Origin: JAFGLZ01 sp964622545
GTDB lineage: Bacteria > Planctomycetota > Phycisphaerae > UBA1845 > JAFGLZ01
Direction of reading: 5' to 3'
Assembly: GCA_964622545.1 (NCBI GenBank)
Contig: CAZUQM010000016.1
Location: 1 to 64,000 of the forward strand
Length of the DNA: 64,000 nt
The position numbers and the translations under genes were made by a program. The notes beneath the pieces were generated by a model. That model did no database searches. It saw only the letters and a list, made by a program, of their open reading frames with translations, and had not been told where the DNA came from. Below are positions 59,685 to 64,000 of the stretch, in pieces (the first letter of the stretch is position 1; each line of letters starts with the position of its first letter).

Positions 59685-62018
59685 ATGCGAAACGCCGGCA
59701 CGGCGGTCTTGGTGTTCGTATGCGGACTGAGCGTCCCATACGCGGCCCAGGCCGCCGAGTGGAAGATCCTCGAGCCCGCTTCGGCGCCGCAAGCGTATGC
59801 GATAGCCGCGGTAGAATTTCAGACGTACTACGAGGCCGTGACGGGCACGCGGCTCGCCATCGTCTCCGAGCCGGGCACGTCGGACCTCGTCGTGATAGGT
59901 TCCGACAGCGTGAACCGCTTCTGCCGCGAGGCCGTCGAACGGAAAATCATCCCTGCGATGGACCTCGGCGCGGACACGGACGCTTACCGGATCCGATCGG
60001 CCCAGAAGGACGGCCGGCGGTTCCTGTTTCTGGCGGGCGGCAACGGACGCGGTACGCTCTACGCGGTCTACGACTTCTTTGAACGGCGAGCGGGGTGCCG
60101 CTACTTCTGGGACGGTGAGATCATCCCGAAACAGTCGACCATCAACATGGACGGGCTCGACGTCGCCGAGTCTCCGCGCTTTGCCTTCCGCGGCATCCGC
60201 TACTTCGCGCACCGCAGCCTCGACCGGTTCCAGGCCGAACACTGGGGGCCGAAGCAGTGGGAGCGTGAAATCGACTGGATACTGAAGAAGCGCCTCAACC
60301 TGTTCATGTTGCGCATCGGCATGGACGACGTGTTCCAGAAGGCCTTCCCCGACATCGTGCCGTATCCGCCGGATGACGCACCGCTTCCCGAGGCGGTCGC
60401 GCGCTCCTACGACGACCGGACGACGGCGTGGCCGTTGCGATACCGGGGCGAGCTCCGCAAGCACGTGCTGCACTATGCACGCGACCGCGGCATGATTCAT
60501 CCGGAAGACACGGGCACCATGACCCACTGGTACAGCCGAACGCCCCAGGCGTTTCTCGAGGCGGTCAAGCCCTCGTTCATGCCACAGTCCGGCGGGGCCT
60601 ATCGCGGGAATCCGACGGGCGCCGTTTGGGACATCCGTGACGACGCCAACCTCGACAACTACTGGAAGCTGACGCAGACACACATCCGGGTCTACGGCCG
60701 GCCTGAGATGTTTCACACCATCGGACTAGCCGAACGCAATGTCTTTCCCAACCGGGCCGAGAATCACGAGATGAAGCTCTACGCCTACCGGCGGATCATT
60801 CAGAAGCTGCGTGAGCACTACCGGCAGGCCCCCTTGCTGATCGGATCGTGGGATTTCTACTACCCCGGATGGAAGGGCAGCGAGGTGGCAAAGCTGCTGA
60901 CGATGCTGAATCCGCAGAACACGTTCCTCTTCGATTACACCTCGGATCTGCCGGGCAAGAGCTTCCAGGACTGGGGCGTGGTCGGTGCGTTCCCGTGGTT
61001 CTTCGGTCTGCTCCACGCATACGAATGGCAGAACGACCTGCGCGGCAACTACGACGTGATCCGCCGCCGCTTGCCCCTCGCCGCGGCCGACCCCATGTGC
61101 CAGGGGTTCGTGTATTGGCCGGAAACCTCCCACAGCGACATCCTGATGCTCGAGTTCTTCACGAAGAACGCGTGGCGGCCCGATACGCCGACGCCCGAGG
61201 CGCTGCTGCCCGCCTTCTGTCGCGACCGCTATCAGGCGTTGGCGGGGCCGATGCTCGCGGTGTGGCAAGGGGCGTTGCCGGTGATCCAGACGCACGCTCA
61301 CCTGCCGATCGAGTTCCGCAGGCTTGCCGTCTTCGCGAAGCGCGAGGTGACGTCCAAGCGCGTGCAGAAGCTTCGCAGTCGGTGTGCGACCGTGGCAGCG
61401 GCCATGAAGGGACTCCCCGCGCTCTGCCGCCGGTTGGCCGACCTGCCGTACGGAACAGGCAACGCCTTTGTGGATCGCGACGCGATCGACCTGGCTCGGA
61501 CGGTGGCGGGACGGACGTTCAGCTATGCGCTCTATCACGACGTGATTGCTCAGGGCGCATGGGTGCGAGGCGAGTCCGACGCCGCGGCCGTGAGGGCGGC
61601 GGGCAAACGCTGTACGGACATCCTCACGGTGTTGCGCGATATCCTGGCGCTGCATGAGGATTACTCGATGAACGCCTCCATGGCCAAGCTCGCGGCCGTC
61701 CATCCGGTCAATCCCTGCTTCGAGCAGACGCTCAAAGGCAACGCGGAGAATAGCTATTGCCGCACGTACATCTTCGAGCTGTTCGACGACTACTACCTGC
61801 CTCAGTTGGCGGTCTACCGCCGGTGGGTGGATGATCGGCTGACCGGGGGCGACAGACAGAGTCCCATGAAGCCTGCTCAGCCCCTGCCGATGCAGACGAT
61901 TCGGGACGCGTGGTATGCCAAGCCCCTCGCCGACATGGCCCCGCCCAGCAACGAAGACCCCCGCGCGTCCTACCGCTCGGCACTTGAAGGCCTGGCTGAC
62001 GCCCTTGATGGCATGTGA
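59685..62018 (+). CDS. Secreted glycoside-hydrolase-like protein (alpha-glucuronidase/GH20-type N-domain, NAGLU/GH89-like body)
   Basis: The 777-aa product has a Sec signal (TAVLVFVCGLSVPYAAQAAE). An N-terminal ~130-residue domain like those before GH67, GH20 and DUF4838 catalytic domains follows (AIAAVEFQTYYEAVTG, LYAVYDFFERRAGCRYFWDG). A TIM-barrel-like region comes next (FRGIRYFAHRSLDRFQAEHW, IDWILKKRLNLFMLRIGMDD, FVYWPETSHSDILMLEFF). A helical C-terminal part (ELFDDYYLPQLAVYRRWVDD) recalls the alpha-N-acetylglucosaminidase tail. The family call is tentative; GH89 and DUF4838 both fit parts of it. GGAGGG 7 nt upstream fixes the ATG at 59685. Confidence 0.65.
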   Translation: MRNAGTAVLVFVCGLSVPYAAQAAEWKILEPASAPQAYAIAAVEFQTYYEAVTGTRLAIVSEPGTSDLVVIGSDSVNRFCREAVERKIIPAMDLGADTDAYRIRSAQKDGRRFLFLAGGNGRGTLYAVYDFFERRAGCRYFWDGEIIPKQSTINMDGLDVAESPRFAFRGIRYFAHRSLDRFQAEHWGPKQWEREIDWILKKRLNLFMLRIGMDDVFQKAFPDIVPYPPDDAPLPEAVARSYDDRTTAWPLRYRGELRKHVLHYARDRGMIHPEDTGTMTHWYSRTPQAFLEAVKPSFMPQSGGAYRGNPTGAVWDIRDDANLDNYWKLTQTHIRVYGRPEMFHTIGLAERNVFPNRAENHEMKLYAYRRIIQKLREHYRQAPLLIGSWDFYYPGWKGSEVAKLLTMLNPQNTFLFDYTSDLPGKSFQDWGVVGAFPWFFGLLHAYEWQNDLRGNYDVIRRRLPLAAADPMCQGFVYWPETSHSDILMLEFFTKNAWRPDTPTPEALLPAFCRDRYQALAGPMLAVWQGALPVIQTHAHLPIEFRRLAVFAKREVTSKRVQKLRSRCATVAAAMKGLPALCRRLADLPYGTGNAFVDRDAIDLARTVAGRTFSYALYHDVIAQGAWVRGESDAAAVRAAGKRCTDILTVLRDILALHEDYSMNASMAKLAAVHPVNPCFEQTLKGNAENSYCRTYIFELFDDYYLPQLAVYRRWVDDRLTGGDRQSPMKPAQPLPMQTIRDAWYAKPLADMAPPSNEDPRASYRSALEGLADALDGM

Positions 62019-62347
62019 CGTGCGGCGGGTTCTCCGCACGCACCAAGTGCGCACCATGGCTTCCGCTCGCCTGACGGCTCGTCCCGGACAGCAGGAGGCA
62101 GAACACAGGAAACTGAAAACAGAAGGGGCGACAAGGGACACGCCCTCACCCGTGGTCGGTTGGGCGTCAACGCTCCCTTCCCTCGATAGGCTCGGGAGAT
62201 CGCGTCAAGACGCATGCCATGGGCTTGCCCTCTCGGGCAAGCGACCCCGCTGTTGAAGCACTCAAACAACAACGCTCCTTCACAGTCGCAGTTTCTCCGA
62301 CGGTGGCCCCGAAGCTGGGAACCGACAGATCCAACTGTGTTGGACTG
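62019..62347. other. Spacer with dispersed repeat and truncated MITE
   Basis: No gene is supported. A dispersed-repeat copy (about 62124-62217, with palindrome 62202-62213) is followed by a truncated MITE copy whose CTAG end overlaps the next gene's stop codon. Confidence 0.6.
62124..62217. repeat. Dispersed intergenic repeat, copy 2
   Basis: The order GGGGCGACAAGGGAC, CAACGCTCC, AGGCTCGGGA and GCGTC-AA-GACGC matches copy 1 at 48436-48580, with small insertions and deletions. Confidence 0.5.
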
Positions 62348-62351
62348 CTAG
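62257..62351 (-). mobile_element. Truncated MITE copy E (A/B family)
   Basis: Read from 62351 on the minus strand it starts CTAGCAGTCCAACACAG and keeps the CTGTCGGTTCCCAGCTTCGG and GACTGTGAAGGAGCG blocks. It ends after about 95 bp, so only the left half is present. Its CTAG provides the TAG stop of the adjacent small gene. Confidence 0.65.
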
Positions 62352-62635
62352 CTCTTGGCGAAGGCCTGTCTGGCCGGCTTGGAGCGCTCGAGCGGTAGGA
62401 AGTACTCCACGGGGAAGAGGTCGTCCTCCTCGGACTGGTCGATCACGCATATGCGAGCGGCCTTGGCCGCGTCGGGATCGGGCAGCGTGACGTACACCTT
62501 GCCGATCTCGAGGGAGACCTCGTACCCGTCGTTTCCGACGCGGGCGACGAACGCGGGCTTCTTGCGGCACTTGGCCGGGACTCGCCGCTTAGCGCTTGAT
62601 CTTCCACTCGACTTGCCCGACCCCGTGCGCTTCAT
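62348..62635 (-). CDS. Small conserved hypothetical protein with basic N-terminus
   Basis: The 95-aa product has a Lys/Arg-rich first third (KRTGSGKSSGRSSAKRRVPA), then a compact beta-rich segment (YEVSLEIGKVYVTLPDPDAA and CVIDQSEEDDLFPVEYFLPL). Similar 'YEVSLE-GK-Y-LPD' proteins of unknown function occur in many bacteria, and the acidic VID-S-EDD-P block is conserved among them. The stop codon is the TAG of a CTAG that bounds MITE copy E, so the original C-terminus may have been a few residues different. No ribosome site of note; GATGAG lies about 12 nt upstream. Confidence 0.65.
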   Translation of the reverse strand: MKRTGSGKSSGRSSAKRRVPAKCRKKPAFVARVGNDGYEVSLEIGKVYVTLPDPDAAKAARICVIDQSEEDDLFPVEYFLPLERSKPARQAFAKS

Positions 62636-62997
62636 ACCAGAGACTCATCACCCTTCGAACACCGCAGTGTTACGCAAATCGGCAGGTCGCTCCCGGCCCG
62701 GGTACGGAAACCGTGTCCCCCACCGCTGACGCGGCGGGCCACCCATCGGTTCTTCTGGACAGGATGGCGCGCGCAAGAAAGAACCCCGCTTTGGGGGAAG
62801 CGGGGCCTCGGGGGAAAATTTGGGAATAAGACTCAGCTCTCTCATAACGGGACTTCTTTTTGCTCATCCCGTCGAGACGTGATAGGCTGGCCACACCGGC
62901 GGATTCAAGAGGCACGTGGAAAAATCCACGAGAAGGCCCGTGCTCGGGGCCTGTGACTCGTAATAGGCAGGGCAGCAAAATCTTATGGTTGGTGGTT
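62636..62997. other. Divergent spacer with hairpin repeat
   Basis: No gene is supported. A CCCCGCT/AGCGGGG hairpin lies at 62784-62805. A GTGTCCCCCACCGCTGACGC segment near 62719 resembles one near 55203. The AT-richer 62810-62870 stretch may hold promoters. Confidence 0.5.
62784..62805. repeat. Hairpin CCCCGCT-N8-AGCGGGG
   Basis: This is a perfect 7-bp stem followed by CCTCGGGGG, as in the copy at 50828-50847. It lies between divergent genes, so termination is not its likely role. Confidence 0.5.
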
Positions 62998-64000
62998 ATG
63001 GCAAGCGAATCTGACGTCAAGGCCTATCATCATCGAAAGAACATCGTCCGGCTGGTTCGGATGGTCCTGGCGGTGGCGTACGCGGCGTTGTGGTGCTGGC
63101 TGGCGAGCCTCTGGATCGACTCGCTCGCGGCGGCCGTCGGCAGCGGATGGGCGGTGCTGTTCATCCTCGGCGCGACGATCTTCCTCGTCGAGGCCGTGCT
63201 CTTTTTGCCGCTGGGCTACTACACGGGCTACGTGCTCGAGCACCGCTACGACCTGAGCAACGAGGACTTGGGCGGGTGGCTGTGGCGCGAGGTCAAGGAG
63301 GTCGCGCTCGGGGCGGTGCTGGGGGCGATCGTGCTGGCGGGCCTATACGGGCTGCTGTGGTACGGCGGGTCGCTGTGGTGGCTGTGGGTGTGGCTCGGCT
63401 GGATGGCCCTGGCGGTCGGTCTGACGCAGCTCTTCCCGATAATCATCCTGCCGATCTTCTACAAGGCCGAGCCGCTTGAGGACGAGACGCTGGTCGACCG
63501 GCTCCACGACCAGGCCGAAGGCTCGGGCATCGAACTGTCGGGCGTCTACCGGCTGGGGCTGTCGGAGGAGACGAAGAAACCCAACGCCATGCTGACGGGG
63601 CTGGGCTCGACGCGGCGGGTGCTGCTGAGCGATACGCTGTTGGACGCGTTCTCGGCGCGCGAGATCGAGACGGTCTTCGTGCACGAGCTGGGGCACCACG
63701 CGCGTGGGCACATCTGGAAGGGCATCGCCCTGTCGGGGTTGGCGGCCACGCTGATCATCGCGGGAATCGTGTGGCGATTGGGCCCGCATCAGGGAGGCGA
63801 CATCGAGGCCTGGTCGCAGGCGGTGGCGGCGTTGCCGGAGGTGATGCTGGTGACGCTGGCCGTGGGGTTCGTCCTCCAGCCGGCGACAAACGCGCTGATG
63901 CGGCGGTTCGAGACGGACTGCGATCGGGACGCCCTGGAGGCGACCGGTCCGACGGCGTATCGTTCGGCGTTCGAGAAGCTGGCGGACATGAGTATGGCCG
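62998..64000 (+). CDS. M48-family membrane metallopeptidase (Ste24-like), 3' end beyond window
   Basis: About 334 residues are visible. The protein has several transmembrane helices, then LSDTLLDAFSAREIETVFVHELGHHARGHI (zinc site HELGHH near residue 231; quoted only to locate it), followed by further helices. RRFETDCDRDAL then supplies the third ligand region (ExxxD). These are the marks of CAAX-prenyl protease 1/Ste24-like peptidases, which act in membrane protein turnover. The ATG at 62998 opens the conserved frame; an ATG at 62985 is in another frame. The C-terminus lies beyond the right edge. Confidence 0.9.
   Translation, partial: MASESDVKAYHHRKNIVRLVRMVLAVAYAALWCWLASLWIDSLAAAVGSGWAVLFILGATIFLVEAVLFLPLGYYTGYVLEHRYDLSNEDLGGWLWREVKEVALGAVLGAIVLAGLYGLLWYGGSLWWLWVWLGWMALAVGLTQLFPIIILPIFYKAEPLEDETLVDRLHDQAEGSGIELSGVYRLGLSEETKKPNAMLTGLGSTRRVLLSDTLLDAFSAREIETVFVHELGHHARGHIWKGIALSGLAATLIIAGIVWRLGPHQGGDIEAWSQAVAALPEVMLVTLAVGFVLQPATNALMRRFETDCDRDALEATGPTAYRSAFEKLADMSMA

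Overview
The window looks like a GC-rich (roughly 64-66% by eye) planctomycete, probably a member of Phycisphaerae or a relative, and probably a draft or metagenome assembly: there is a 100-N scaffold gap at 50451-50550 and a one-base homopolymer frameshift at about 18061. The planctomycete assignment is inferred from gene content: many Tat-exported Gfo/Idh/MocA oxidoreductases, an exported sulfatase with HEAT-like repeats, a DUF6259-type giant exported protein, an FAD oxidoreductase with a golvesin-like tail, prepilin-like 'DG-H' proteins, and long intergenic spacers full of short palindromes.

Layout. 1-7.3 kb: PilB/GspE N-terminus (minus, off the edge), a soluble Gfo/Idh/MocA dehydrogenase, ispF, an exported beta-propeller-like protein, a small membrane-protein gene split by a 184-bp mobile element, a YegS-type lipid kinase and an alpha/beta-hydrolase lipoprotein with a PKD domain. 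7.6-13.8 kb: tRNA-Val(UAC), two Tat-exported Gfo/Idh/MocA proteins and a large secreted FAD oxidoreductase. 14.3-19.3 kb (minus): a four-gene DsrMKJOP/Hmc-like quinone/Fe-S/cytochrome redox complex in which the NrfD subunit is fused to a six-heme cytochrome domain. It has a good sigma-54 promoter and upstream palindromes. Divergent to it is a chimeric NifX/DUF1847/sigma-54-lid/Fis protein that lacks an AAA+ domain. 20.5-23.3 kb: a pile-up of CTAG-targeted miniature elements, a ZIP metal transporter and GAPDH. 24.0-30.9 kb: an accessory block of secreted proteins, made of two tandem Cys-rich lipoproteins, four tandem small secreted paralogues and a 14-repeat exported protein. 31.1-39.8 kb: an exported beta-helix protein, then a housekeeping run cdsA-phoH-pgpH-ybeY-degenerate nitrilase-corC. 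40-45.7 kb: an esterase lipoprotein, a pseudopilin-like protein, an orphan transketolase C-terminal half and glnA. 46.2-62 kb: mainly exported glycan-related proteins (sulfatase, isomerase-like Tat protein, DUF6259 giant, GH-like protein) with a nitroreductase, a degenerate HD-GYP protein and glyA. The right edge is an M48 peptidase.

Repeats. At least four classes occupy the spacers: (i) IS630-like MITEs that insert at CTAG, with one pair 100% identical; (ii) heptanucleotide arrays lying 3' of genes; (iii) short palindromes centred on GCGTC-AA-GACGC or CCCCGCT/AGCGGGG; (iv) a 68-bp tandem repeat around the assembly gap. The plus strand changes from C-rich to G-rich at about 44 kb regardless of gene direction, which is the sign expected at a replication origin or an inversion breakpoint. 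Functions are inferred from motif recognition only; no database search was run.
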